From: Cladophialophora immunda
Taxonomy: Eukaryota > Ascomycota > Eurotiomycetes > Chaetothyriales > Herpotrichiellaceae
Length of the DNA: 64,000 nt
Direction of reading: 5' to 3'
NCBI RefSeq assembly: GCF_000835495.1
Contig: NW_015622542.1
Coordinates: forward strand, 1,448,485-1,512,484
Shown in pieces: positions 1 through 10,946 of the stretch. How positions within the stretch are numbered: the stretch's first letter is position 1; each line of letters begins with the position of its first letter. The notes beneath the pieces were generated by a model that had not been told where the DNA came from, searched no databases, and saw only the letters and a list, made by a program, of their open reading frames with translations. The position numbers and the translations under genes are program-made.

Positions 1-1396
1 CCAAAGGAAGCGATCAGGCCCTTAATACCTGCCTGGACTGGATCAGGGTCCCAAACGCCAGCCCATTCAGTAGGGAGGAGGTTGAGCAGAGCAGCGAAGT
101 TCATGCCTAGCGGCCAAGTTATTAGGCACGGCAGCATTAAAACATGAATGGGTCGAGAATACCTGCGACTGTTGCGATGAGATACCCAACAGTGACGAGC
201 TTTTGTCCTTTGAAGAGTGCACCAGGGACCATTGGGAATCGAGCAAACTTCCACTCCCATACAACAAAAGCAGCGATTAAAAGCACGCCAATAATAAGCG
301 GGCAGATGACACGGGCGCTTTTCCAGGGGTAGCTGTAGCCTCCAGCCTCGAGAGCGACAAGACTACCACTGATAAGCTTTGGCCCTCGGACGGAAAATGA
401 GATGGAACTTACAGAAGAACCAATCCTGCAAAGGACGTGAAAAGGCCAAGATAGTCGATTTTCGTTAAGAGTTGTCTCAAATCCTTGGTGTGGGCTCGGG
501 TCTGTGACCTGGGGAAGTAGGTGAACAACAGGGCAACGAAGCTCATCGCGTTCCAGATGCTTTTGGTCATGATTGTCAGCTTCAGGGGCAGATGGCCATA
601 TATCACATCTAATGGTAACTTACAAACATATCCAAAGCCCCCAGCGCCAGCTGACGTCTCTAGCCAATAACTGCGATTCCATGACATAGGGGTAGAATGG
701 AACAGTCATGATTGTCAACAGGGCCACATAGACAGGACGGCGTTTCACGGGCACAAGTTCAGACGTGCTAAGAAGTAGTTTCGTCAGTACTCCTTCCTTG
801 ACACTTTCTCAGAGAAACCTACCCAGCCAGCGCGGTCATTTCCCCAATGGCGGCACCAACACCACAAATCGACATCGCGACAATGCCCACGCTGAACGAG
901 TGTGCCAATGCCATGATGAGGCAGCCAACCAGCAGCGCAACGTTTCCGGCAAGACACACGTAGCGGCGACCTATCATATCTTGGAAATATCCACACATTG
1001 GGATCACGGCGGCAGCGGATAAACCGTACGTGACCGGCAGCCATCCCGCAGCAACTGTGCCGCTCAGGTCGGCCGATATGTAGCTCAAGGGCCCACCGAT
1101 AAAGTAGGCGGGAATTTGAGAGCCTATTTTGAAAGGTGTTAATATCTCGAGGTGTTCATTTTAAGCCCCTCTGTGTCTCGATACTGACCTGTATACAGCC
1201 AAATGAGGAAGAAAACAGCAATGCGCTGCTTCCAGTTCCAGTCAACCTTGCCATCGGAATCGTCACCTTTCACGGCGTTCTTGTTTTGAATGTCGACGGC
1301 GAGGATGGCGTCAGGGTCCGTATCAACGAGCTCCAGCTCCAGCTTGCTCCCGACTTCCCTCACCTCCGCAGCTTCGGGGTCGAGTTTGTGGTCCAT
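1..1396 (-). CDS. MFS transporter, TRI12-like (C-terminus beyond left edge)
   Basis: Major facilitator carrier of the fungal trichothecene-efflux (TRI12) type, expected in the plasma membrane and exporting small molecules. The start chosen is ATG at 1396. An acidic cytosolic N-terminus leads into DWNWKQR and then helices. Exons join through introns near 1126-1190 (donor after WLYTG), about 770-826, about 560-620 and about 365-412, plus one near 110-165. Joined exons give family landmarks: IGGPLSYIS, the loop DMIGRRYVCLAG, SWRWGLW and IDYLGLFTSFAGLVL. The last visible residues are LIASFG at the edge, so the C-terminal helices are missing. It diverges from the sugar porter at 2523. The substrate is unknown. 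The family call is from motif recognition, and its position suggests it serves the neighbouring cluster. Confidence 0.82.
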
Positions 1397-2522
1397 TTTA
1401 TTTTGAATGACTCTGCAAAGAATGTTGTAGAGAGCAGCGGTCCACTAGAAGATACCGCACTGACCTGTCTTATGCTTAGAAATGGGTGCTTGAAGGGAAG
1501 GAGTTTTTCTGAATGTAAATACTTACGCCCCAGTTCCCCGGACCTCGGACCCCATACTACCCCAGTATAGTAGTAGCAGCCCACCCGAGGCTGGCCAGCC
1601 GAGGGACTGGATGGACATCTTCTGCCAGTTTAGCAATACCAAGTTCACAGTCTGAGCCCAGATCTCACCAGTCTACTGTTGGAAGATGTTGTTCAGGAAT
1701 TTTTGGTTGTATGAAGTTTCTCCGTCCAGGATGGTTAGTCGTTTGTATGAGAAGGATCTCAATTCTCAGTTTGACCTCTAAGAAGCAGCGATGCCAGGAC
1801 TGCAGTCAGCAATCATTACTGCAGTCAGTCGGTGGTCACTCGGTCACCCGTGAATGGAGCGATCTGATTAGTGAAACTAAATCTATTATAGACCTTAAGC
1901 ATTTCTCTATATCTGAGGCGGCTTCCCCATGGGGTTATTGCGGAGTAGCCGTACCGTCCGGGGACGTCGATATCCGAGGCAGGGCGCAGGTGTCGCCAAG
2001 TTCTTGGTCGCTTCTCCTCTTTAGCTCTATCTTGACTTCGAGGCTACTTCAGGACTTGGGATCTTTTCACCAGGAAGACTGATAGCCGAAATGGTACCCC
2101 TGTACGGATGCAGCCGTGGCCGTTCTCGGGGTCCCCGCCAAAGCACACGTGGACTTGCTGGGGACCAGAAACTCGGTCCGGCTGCATTTTGAGGACAACA
2201 CCTTATATACCGGCTCATGTTCCTGCCCTCGGCATGTGACACCCAAGTCATGCAGTAGAAACCCGAGGGTACGGTAGGGTTGCCTTGGTAATCTGCCTAG
2301 ACAAGGCTATTCCCCCTCCCTATCTAACCCCGAGGGACGGTGGGTATGCTCTCCTCAAGACTGATATTATGGTCGCGATCCCGCCCAGTCAGATCGACAT
2401 GACCTGCAGACAATAGCTCTCTTTCTGTCACTTTCTCTGACTGTTTCTTTAACAGCCACTTGACAAGGCCCAGGAAAAAAAGGACACTCCAATCGGGACC
2501 AACAACCGCAACCTGCAACAAT
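1397..2522. other. Divergent intergenic region between two transporter genes
   Basis: About 1.1 kb lies between two divergently transcribed MFS genes and must hold both promoters. Short open frames on both strands show no recognisable domain and look like chance frames. A pyrimidine-rich stretch with CTTTCT repeats lies at about 2418-2450, just upstream of the rightward start codon, as is common in filamentous fungal promoters. No convincing TATA box or repeat was found. Confidence 0.5.
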
Positions 2523-4361
2523 ATGGAGGATATCCAAGAGAATTGGAGTTGGTATAACCTGCGGTTGATCTGGCTGGCGGGATTCGGCATCTTCACAGCC
2601 GCCTACAACAATGGTACGTGTTGCAGAGTGACGACAAACACAGTCGATCAAGGTGTTGACCACTTTTAGCCATCATCTCTAGCACGTTGGGTCAACCGAC
2701 CTTCTATTCGACTCTTGGCCTGGATCCCACATCTTCTCACACGACGACGGTGATTTCGACCTCCAATGCCATCTACTTTCTAGGTGCATTTGTGAGCTGC
2801 GCCATACTCACTGCCGTCGGCGACAAGTACGGGCGTAAGAAGACGATATGGGCGTCGCTCTTTTTCCTCATCATAGGAAGCGCCCTACAAACCGGAGTGA
2901 CGAACGTACCTATGTACCAGGTCGCCCGTGTCATCACTGGCTTCGGAAGCGGATCCTTGTTTTCCACCATTCCCGTCTACCAGGCTGAGATTTCGCCCCC
3001 GTCCTTCCGCGGCTTCCTGGTCGCCCAAGGAGGAGTCTTCTCTGCTCTGGGATACTCCTGCTCATCCTGGATCGGCTACGGCGCATACTTCGCCCAATCG
3101 AAGGCCCTTGGCACGTTCGGATTTCGATTTCCCATCTCCATTGGCTGTCTCTTGGCTGTGGTGATGGTGCCAGTGTCATTCTATCTGCCTGAATCGCCCC
3201 GTTGGTGTAAGTCGGTCTGGCCCCCCTCGTTGATGAATCATCTGTATGTTGACGTCTCTGCGACCTCCCAGTGATCGAGCATGACCGTGATGCCGAAGGC
3301 GTCCGGCTCCTAGCCAAACTGCACCCCGACAAAAATAGTCCTGACACCGAACACTTTGCACAGCTCGAAGCTACCGAGATTAAAAAGCAGCGTGAGCTTG
3401 ATGCTAGACTGAGAAAAGCGGAGGGGAAATGGTCGGTGGTAACGAAGAAGTCCAACCTAAAGCGTCTCTTCTTCTCCTGCTTTATCTTATGGAGTGCCAA
3501 TGGCATGGGCATCCTGGTCATCAATAACTATAGTGTGCTCTTGTACAACTCACTCGGCTATACGGGAGGTGATGCACTCTTGTTATCCGCCGGATGGATC
3601 TCTGTTACGATCCCATTTAACGCAGTTGCTCCGTTCTTGATTGACCGTTTGGGAAGAAAGCGGATGTTTCGTGAGTTGACCACTACCTCGCGCTATGATT
3701 GAGCCCCTAAGCTGACGTATTTCACAGTCATCGGTTCTTTCTTCTTGGGCATTGCGCTATCTGGAGAGGGGGCGCTTACCAAGTATTTTGTCCAAACCGG
3801 CAACACAAGCTACGCTTGCGGAGGGATCTTCTTCCTCTACTTCTTTGCCTTTGTATGAAGCATCCCTCCCTCTATCGCTGGTGAACTCGCTAACCAAAAC
3901 AGATATATGGAACCTTCATCGATGCCGCGTCGTGGGTCTTTACCGCCGAAATCTGGCCAAATCATATTCGCGCGCTGGGATGTGGTATTTCCTTCGCTTT
4001 CTCCTATGCCTCAACCATCCTGTGGACGCAGACGGCGCCTATCGGATTCGAACACATTGGGTGGAAGTTCTACATGGTCTTTGTGGCGAACTGTATTGTC
4101 TGCTTCATTGTGGTCTTTTTCATTTATCCGGAGGTTTGTTCTTCCTGCGTCCTACCCCCTCCTCTCCTCCTCGCTACAACTAGCATTGCTAACACCGTGG
4201 GGTTCTCTTCGCTATAGACGAAAAATATCCCTCTCGAGGAAATACCCAAGCTTTTCGGTGACGAGATTGCTACCGTCGACATTCACCAGATGAATGAGCA
4301 AGATCTGGCCAAGGGTCATGACATCTTCGAAGTCGACGAACAAATCACCAAGGTTGGTTAG
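2523..4361 (+). CDS. MFS sugar-porter family transporter
   Basis: Twelve-helix sugar-porter (SP) carrier, a family that mostly imports hexoses, quinate or related polyols by proton symport. Six exons can be joined: 2523-2613, 2670-3206, 3272-3670, 3728-3852, from 3903, and a last exon ending at TAG 4359-4361. The product is about 510 residues, normal for the family. Visible signatures are GDKYGRKK in the loop between helices 2 and 3, ARVITGFGSG with PVYQAEISPP, FYLPESPRW before the central loop, IDRLGRKRM, and FTAEIWPNHIRALGCG. The start is ATG 2523; an in-frame ATG at 2460 adds a non-conserved stretch. It is the likely uptake system of the left cluster. The exact substrate cannot be read from sequence, and plant-derived acids or polyols are as likely as sugars. 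Confidence 0.88.
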
Positions 4362-5858
4362 GACCAAAGTCAATCCCGGAAAGGGGAGGTCGGAAGTGGT
4401 AAGAGCAGTCTCAATCTCCCCGATGCATGTCATCCGAACTAATCTCTGGAGAGAGAGAGAGAGAGAGCCCGAATCATTTCGGGGCTTTCAGATGAGGCAA
4501 AAGGAAAAGGGAATGGTAGTCTGTAATTTGAATGATAACCCAAAAAAAATTCGATTCGCAACGTTGAAACGACGGGGGGACCTGGGATGCGCCGGGTCTT
4601 CAAAGCGGCCAAGTCGGACGGCCGCCGCCATCCACCATTTCTCGATAGACGCCGAGCAAAGAGCTAGCTACCTTGTGAAGCGGGGCTGCCTTTCCTCTTC
4701 GCATTCACCGCCTGAGACTCGGCCACGACCCTACAACAGATAGCCCTCCTTCGCGTGCAGCAACAATAGGATGAGCATGCTCGAGAATCACTTCAAAGCG
4801 ATGGAGTCCAGTCCACATTGTCCTGCAAAAGGTGGTAGCCGCAGCCGCGAACAGCGCCTATTCTGTGACTAGTGCACTGGCTTAGCAACATCCACAATTC
4901 TATGTATCCCCACGGTCGTTGAACCTGCATGCTGAGTTTTAAGGATTTTGCTTAGTTCAATGACGTCCATGTAGAAGCGCCATGAAGGAGGTTAGTCCAG
5001 TCGACAGTAGAACCAAGCAGAACGATGACCCACTCAGAGCTATACTGTCGAGGCCGAGATCGCACCTTCTCTCCCAAGCGTACACTGGAGGCTCCTTGCA
5101 TCCCAAGATGCACTCTGGGAAAGTCTTTCCCACTGTGCAGAGCTTCCAGGTGAGGCCATTTCCCAGAAGATAGTGGAAGGCTCCCAGATCCTGGTCCACT
5201 ATTTCAAGATAGCTCCTCAGAGAGACCCCTTATGCCTCGTCTACCTCGAGCGGAATAAAGCATTCGGGATCTTGGTACGCCCCAGCACAGACCGTGAGGA
5301 GTCTTCGGGAACTGCGGATCCCGTCCCGGAGCCAGCGCCTTGTTTTCGCATTTACGGGCAGCCCTGGCACTCTCTCCTTTGCGGGATCTTCGTAGTCACC
5401 TCGGGATCGGCTCCCAAATAGGGTGGTTTTTAGTACCTCGGGTACCGAAACGGGCTACTATAATACCAGTATTGGCTAGTATTGCATGGATCAAAGTATT
5501 ATTATCCTTCTTGGCATGTTTCCTACTAGCGGTGTTAGACTATACATTTTCGCCCGGCCCATTCGTTTAGAGTCTTCGGCAAGCCGGACCGTCATCGTGG
5601 CACGTCCGAACGAAATCGGATCAGCTCGATTTTGGTGGCCCCTTGGAATAATGACCGGTGAAATCGCGGATAAGCTGCGAAACGGTATGCAATATAATTA
5701 TTCGAATGCATCTCTCGCCGCAAGGGCACAAAGTAATGTAGGTATCGAGATCGCCTGGAGTCCAATATCACGTACATAGGATACACCAGGATCATATGGT
5801 ACCAGCTCGTACTGATGACAGCAGACTTGAAGACCCAGTTCCGTCCGTGCCCAAACAG
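4362..5858. other. Convergent intergenic region, no gene recognised
   Basis: About 1.5 kb between the 3' ends of two convergent genes. It contains a short (GA)n run near 4450-4467 and several small open frames without recognisable similarity. A TCCGA-N6-TCGGA inverted repeat lies at 5605-5620; its 12-nt left part recurs in opposite orientation in the divergent promoter near 10.8 kb. The length is generous for a tail-to-tail spacer, so a decayed or very small gene is possible, but I cannot support one. Confidence 0.45.
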
Positions 5859-6323
5859 CTATTTCTTCAGTGGAGGGACTGCCCCAAAACGGGGTTCGTA
5901 ATTGGTGATCAGCAAGGTCATTCGTGCGGGATCGCAAAAGTAATCCATGTCGGGCATTGTCTCGGAAAGATGCTGTGGTTCCGACGCGATCTCTATCCAG
6001 TCCTCGATGGTTTTGACGTAGAACTCAGCATAGCCGTCATAATCGGCCAGTGGCACAGGCCCCATCTGGCGGCTGGCCTCTTCATCTCTGTGGCACTACA
6101 TCGTGTAGGATTAGAATCATTCTGCTTGAAACTTCTGGGCATCAAATACTTGTACGTATCCGATCAACCGGGAGGCGGCTTTTGGGTTCCGCGTGAATTT
6201 TTCCACGTGCGTGGTCCGCCAGTGCTTGATGAACTCCTCCCAGGAGATGCCCGGCTTCTTGTAGCAGAAGGCAGTGATCTTGACGATCCTATCCTCGGGG
6301 TCTGGGATTGGGATGAACGACAT
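5859..6323 (-). CDS. EthD-domain protein (two exons)
   Basis: Small EthD-family protein (dimeric alpha/beta barrel fold). Characterised relatives support ether degradation in bacteria, and some fungal members act as decarboxylases or dehydratases on polyketide-type rings. Neither open frame alone is complete. Removing a 45-nt intron at 6088-6132 joins 6133-6323 to 5859-6087 in frame, giving 139 residues, typical for one domain. Domain marks are VKITAFCYKKPGISWEEF, HWRTTHVEKF and a C-terminal TLLITNYEPRF. The start is the ATG at 6323 just before the conserved strand; an in-frame ATG at 6365 would add 14 poorly conserved residues. The donor (GTTTCA) is weak, so RNA data should confirm the join. 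It lies 386 nt downstream of the flavoprotein gene on the same strand. The reaction is unknown. Confidence 0.78.
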
Positions 6324-6709
6324 GACTGTCGGAGGAGGCCGAACTTGCAATTTTCTATGTGGCAAGCGAAGTATTCAAGCTCGTAGTGGCAAGGTTAGAG
6401 ATAGAGGGTGGACGTACGTATATACCATGCAATTTTTGGACATGTCATCAAAATACGGCATCCAAGGTTCCTCGAACAGGTAAGGGCCGAAAAGCCCGGT
6501 TAGTCTTGCAGTCTCTCGCCATTATTTTCCGGGGAATCTAAGAACCAAGGTTTTCCCAGAATGTTCGGGAGCACCAGCCTGAAGAAACACCCGGACGGAT
6601 TTCGATATCACTCTTAAGCTGGTCTACAGGTAAGTGGACGTACAATGCATATTCTGGAGGGCAGCTACCAGGCTGTAAAGAGTGGGTGCAACATCAAATT
6701 CAGATATTA
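6324..6709. other. Spacer between flavoprotein and EthD genes
   Basis: This 386-nt gap between two same-strand genes holds the flavoprotein terminator and the EthD promoter. No domain, repeat or clear element was seen. Confidence 0.4.
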
Positions 6710-8582
6710 CTAAAGCCGACCTGACAAATGGAGACCGGCTCGATAACTGAAAACCATTCCCGGTCCAAGTGTACTCCCACCCCCAGGGTAGAGCCCTTTC
6801 ATAATGGAGTTTTGGTCCGCGCCCAGCGCATACAGACCACGTACGGGATTGCCGTCAGAGTTGAGCACTTGAGCATTGTGATTTGTTCTGAGACCATACA
6901 GAGTCGACACGTTGCCGGGATAGAGTGGCAGGGCGTAGAATGGTGGCTTCTCCAGCGGGGCAAGACAGGGATTCGGTTTGACATGCGGATCTCCGTAGCT
7001 TTGGTCATAAATGGATTCACCGCGATGGAAGTCATCATCTCTGCCGGCGCGTGCAAATTGATTAAATCGATCAACCGTGCTAGCCAGCTTCGCCGGGGCC
7101 ATACCTATCCTTTGAGCCAGTTCGGGAACCGTTTGGGCCTGTAATAGATAATTCTTCCGCAGTAAGTGGCCAATGGCGTACGGTGCCGGAAGGGCCATAC
7201 CCATACCATAGCGCCGAAGGAAGGTCCTGTCACCCACTAAATACTCTTTGCGAACTCCTGCAGCATGTGTATTGCGCCCAAATGGCTGATATGGGGCCGA
7301 CTCATTCGCGAACCGTTGACCATCGCCATCAACGATGATACAGCCTGGCTTAGACCGATCCAGGGCAAGATGGGGGAAGTTTCGGACGGGCCCTCTCTTC
7401 GGGATGAGTTGAGAGATCGGAGACCACAGAGCATTGTCCTCGTTCCGCGGAGGGAGACTGCCTCCCAATGCAATACCGATACGAAGACCGTCTCCTTGAT
7501 TTCCACGACAACCAGCTGACCAGTCGGCGTTAGGCAGGTACTTGCGGCTCCACTCGACCGAGCGGCTGAATCCCCCGCTTGCTAACAGCACAGCTTTCCT
7601 GGCTCGCACGCGGATGTTGGTGTGGTTCTTTTGTATAACGAGGCCGTCAACTTGTCCATTTCCCCCTATCGGCTCGAGTGCTGTAGCATCGCTCCATAGA
7701 TCGACTCCTTCTCGTTTGACTGATTCCAACAGCCGACCGACCAGCGCATTCCCGTTGAACAACGCAGTGCCTTTTCCGTACCGCACCAAGTCTGACGCGT
7801 ACCTCGCGAGGCTTTTGGCACAGAAGCTGAAATTTCTCCAGTTTGCCAGCGGTCTTTTCCACGTGTTGAGCTCGCTTAGATCTGTTTGCATAGACCCAAA
7901 AGCACACATGCCTTGAAGAGGATACCGAACTTGCTTGATTAGTGGCCCGAGCCCCCGGCCGTCGTATGACTTGGTCATGATGGTCCGCCCGTACTCTGAG
8001 CCTTTGCGATCCATGTGATAATCCGGGGCCAGGGTGCCCACAAACCGCACGGCCGAATTTTCTTCCATCCAGGCTACCATCGTAGGAGCCGAGTCCAGAA
8101 AGGCCGAAATTAGGTCTTCTTGATAGCTCGGACCCAGTATTTCTTGTAGGTAAGTCTGAATACGTTCGCGAGAATCAACGATCCCTAGCTCTGACATCTT
8201 GGGGTTTCCTGGGACCCATAGTCCACCCCCTGAAAATGCCGTTGTTCCGCCGTAGTAGCCGGTCTTTTCTGCGACAAGGACGCGATTGTTTGTACCGAAA
8301 GCTGCTGTGAAGGCCGCTGTGAGCCCTGCAGCTCCTGAGCCGACGACGACTACATCATAGGTGTCGTCAAAACCAGGCTCCTGGTTCAGATTTTAGCTTT
8401 CCAAGACAATATACATTTTCACGATATGATTGGCCGTAACACATATGGCCAGCCCATATACAATTCTTTGTCATCGTAAATCAAAGTCCTCTTACCTCTA
8501 TGGTCGCGAAGTATCTGCGCACTGAGGGATATCTATAGAAATGGCCCGCAGAACTTGAGCTTTTTGAGAGGACTCCGGCCAT
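6710..8582 (-). CDS. FAD-dependent 3-ketosteroid-dehydrogenase/fumarate-reductase-like flavoprotein
   Basis: FAD oxidoreductase of the fumarate reductase/3-ketosteroid delta1-dehydrogenase group, which introduces or removes a C=C bond next to a ketone or acid. The large exon 6710-8380 opens with the Rossmann stretch DVVVVGSGAAGLTAA, then EKTGYYGGTTAFSGGGLWVP. It ends with PPFYALPLYPGN, RGLYALGAD and YPGGGSTLGPGM, matching the family C-terminal FAD and active-site segments. The N-terminus needs a small upstream exon at 8496-8582 (donor GTAAGA, acceptor CAG at 8381-8383), which joins in phase to give 585 residues. That exon encodes a basic, hydroxylated leader ending SVRRYFAT, resembling a mitochondrial presequence. 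It lies between an EthD gene and an SDR. It may act on a steroid, terpenoid or other cyclic enone; the substrate is inference. Confidence 0.85.
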
Positions 8583-9486
8583 GCAGTTTATGATAGGTAC
8601 GACTTTCGTTCTAGATATCGTCGGCATACTTCAAAGTTTCGAAAGATCCATGGGATCTGGTCGAATAAGATTCAATTCTCAATATGTTGAGTGTAATAGG
8701 GCATCACAATGACGCAAAAAGCGGCGATGCTCTCATTCAGTATTTAAAAAGCCATCGGATCAGCTAGACGCGAGAGAGCGAGAGATTAAGAGATCAAGAG
8801 AGGGAGAAAGGAATAGAGAGAGAGTCTGTGGATGTATACGACATAGCGGCTGGGACTCCAGTCTCCAGGTGAGAGGCGTTTGTCAGGTCAATTTTCAGCC
8901 CGAACCGCCTTTTCGGAGCACGGGCGAAGTTGTAAGCGAGCGATTTATTCGGCCCGCGCGGGGATGAAAGCATTCGACAGGGTCACAACTTCTTTTTGAA
9001 CTGGCTGACCTCTCCCGTCTGATTTGTTACAGACACATAGATCCGTTGTGGCATAGACCTTGTCGAAAGAGCAGTTAAAACGGGAGCTCTGGAATGGTGA
9101 GCTGGACAATTTACAGTTCCGCGCAAAAACATCCACTAATTGTTCATAGAATGGCAATCTTCCCGTACGTTCCAGTAGGATCGGGACCAAATATTCGTTG
9201 ATTCCTGTAGGGAGGTCATGTTTTATGTAAAGTGTCCCGATCACACAAATAGAAATCTAAGCCGCTCTCCCAGCCTGCTCCGAGTCTGGAAATATGCAGA
9301 GCCAATCTGGACAAGGTCAGCTGGCAATTTTGTCCACCTCTGCCAACTCTTGTTATGAGATTTCGAGGCTCGAAGCCATTCGTGAATGCAGTCTGGCATG
9401 GCAATACAACTCCAGAAAGGCGATGTTACTTGACGATTCGAGAGTAGACGGGTGAACCCGGGCCGCGATCAACTTGATATTCGAGG
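8583..9486. other. Intergenic region, flavoprotein promoter and unassigned frames
   Basis: About 0.9 kb. Next to the flavoprotein start there is a purine-rich stretch (GAGAGAGCGAGAGATTAAG and onward, about 8770-8832) and an AT-rich TATA-like TTTAAATA on the minus strand near 8740. Minus-strand frames between about 8945 and 9404 could form a small spliced gene: a 53-codon frame starts near 9404 and a plausible CTACAG acceptor lies near 9207. None resembles a family I know, and all may be chance. Confidence 0.4.
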
Positions 9487-10651
9487 TCATTGGCTTGTAA
9501 AACCACTGCATTCGAGTTAGCCATTGGATTTAGGAACATCGTGAAGGACCGTTAACACTAACCCGTCTACAATCAAGCTTGCGCCAGACATATAGCTACT
9601 CATTGGGGACACCAGGAATGAGATGGCCTCAGCTATCTCCGAAGGTTCCGCAAACCGGCCCATTGGAACCTTCTTCAACTCGTCCCGCATGACACCTTCT
9701 TCCTGAACGGCCGCCTTCAAGGCTGGGGTATTTACGAACCTTTTTTACAATTCATCATCGAGCCCTATTTGGCTGACCCGGACAACATTGAATGAACTTA
9801 CCCTGGGCAAATGGCATTGATGCGTATACCGTCCTTTGCGTAGGAATTGGCGTCCTGAAATGCGTGAGTTGGATGATGAGCATAAGGTTGAACACCAACT
9901 TACCACTTTCGTCATGCCCAATACCCCATGCTTGCTAAACATCACAACAAGTAAGGTTTAGTTGATCGTACTCATGATGTATGTAACAGAATGGAGCTAA
10001 AAGCATTCACCAGGAGGACTGACTCACCACGCGACATAGGGTGGGACTGGTGTCGTAGCAGAGGGGGCAACGTGCCCGTACGTGGAAGATAAATTCACAA
10101 TCACACCTCGGCTTCGGATTTCAGGGCTGCAAGATAGATTTAGAGCCAGGGGTTGTAACTCAAAGGTCAGTTATTACCACGGCCCTCGTGGGTCTTGTCG
10201 TAGCATTTGCCTGATTTCCTCTCTCTGCGCTACCCAGAGACCAACCAGATCGATGTCGACAACTTTGCGATAGTCGTCCACACTCATCTCCGATGTGGCA
10301 CACATGGAACCGCCGATGCCAACGTTGTTCACGGCTATGTCGATCTGCCCAAATCTGTTGACAACTGCCTGGATGGCATCCACAATTGCCTTGTCGTTGG
10401 AGAGGTCGGCCTCTAATTCAAGTACTTCTACCTGGTTGTTTAATTCGAAAATCAGCTTCCTAGTTGCTGCCATCCCGGCAGGGTCGATGTCCAGGAGCGC
10501 AAGCTGAGTAATGCCATGCCGGACAAATGCAAGACTAGTTGCCTGTCCGATACCTGTGATTCCAGAAGTCAGCTATTTTCGTGGTCCCCTGAGTGAGCAT
10601 ACCGGAGCCGGCTCCTGATATCAAAGCAACGCCCTGTAATAGATCCGACAT
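9487..10651 (-). CDS. Short-chain dehydrogenase/reductase (classical SDR, six exons)
   Basis: Classical SDR, an NAD(P)-dependent alcohol/ketone oxidoreductase. Splicing five introns from ATG 10651 to TGA 9487-9489 gives one continuous protein. The cofactor loop SGAGSGIG spans the first intron (exon 1 ends in GGCTCCG). Next come LLDID, DLSND and VNNVGIGG, where the usual NNAG reads NNVG. The catalytic serine lies in VIVNLSSTYG, the catalytic pair is YVACK (Tyr-x3-Lys, split by an intron), then INAICPGFVNTP, and a C-terminal GRFAEPSEIAEAISFL with MSGASLIVDGG. The ending FTSQ follows the last intron. About 260 residues, normal length. It diverges from the P450 at 10947 across 295 nt, so the two probably share a promoter. 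The substrate is unknown. Confidence 0.88.
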
Positions 10652-10946
10652 GGCGCACTTGTGTTGACTTGAGTATTACGTATATAGGATGTTGTCCTAC
10701 TTTTCTCAGAATGATCTTATTTCAAGTCGAACTTGACCCTGTCTGGCTATATCGGTAAGGCACTGCAAAGCATGTGATGCTGCCACAAGCTGAACTCCGA
10801 AATAACCGACCATCCCTATTTCGTTCGGATTATCTCACCATTTGTTCTGTGCGGAACATTGCTTGCCTGATTTATCATGGCTAGATTTTTCGTCCATGGT
10901 TGTCTGCCTGTGTCAGTTTCTTTTTGTTTTTGTTGACCTTTCCATC
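10652..10946. promoter_or_regulatory. Shared divergent promoter of SDR and P450
   Basis: This 295-nt region separates the start codons of the leftward SDR and the rightward P450. It contains the inverted repeat CGAAATA (10798-10804) and TATTTCG (10817-10823), followed at once by TTCGGA. The 12-mer ATTTCGTTCGGA at 10818-10829 recurs as its reverse complement at 5605-5616. Co-regulation of the two genes is inferred from layout, and no factor can be named. Confidence 0.45.

Noticed and set aside
1136..1570. 144-codon plus-strand frame
   Set aside because: It is antisense to the conserved first exon of the TRI12-like gene and its upstream region, with no recognisable domain.
2934..3524. 196-codon minus-strand frame
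   Set aside because: It is antisense to sugar-porter exons and reads across an intron.
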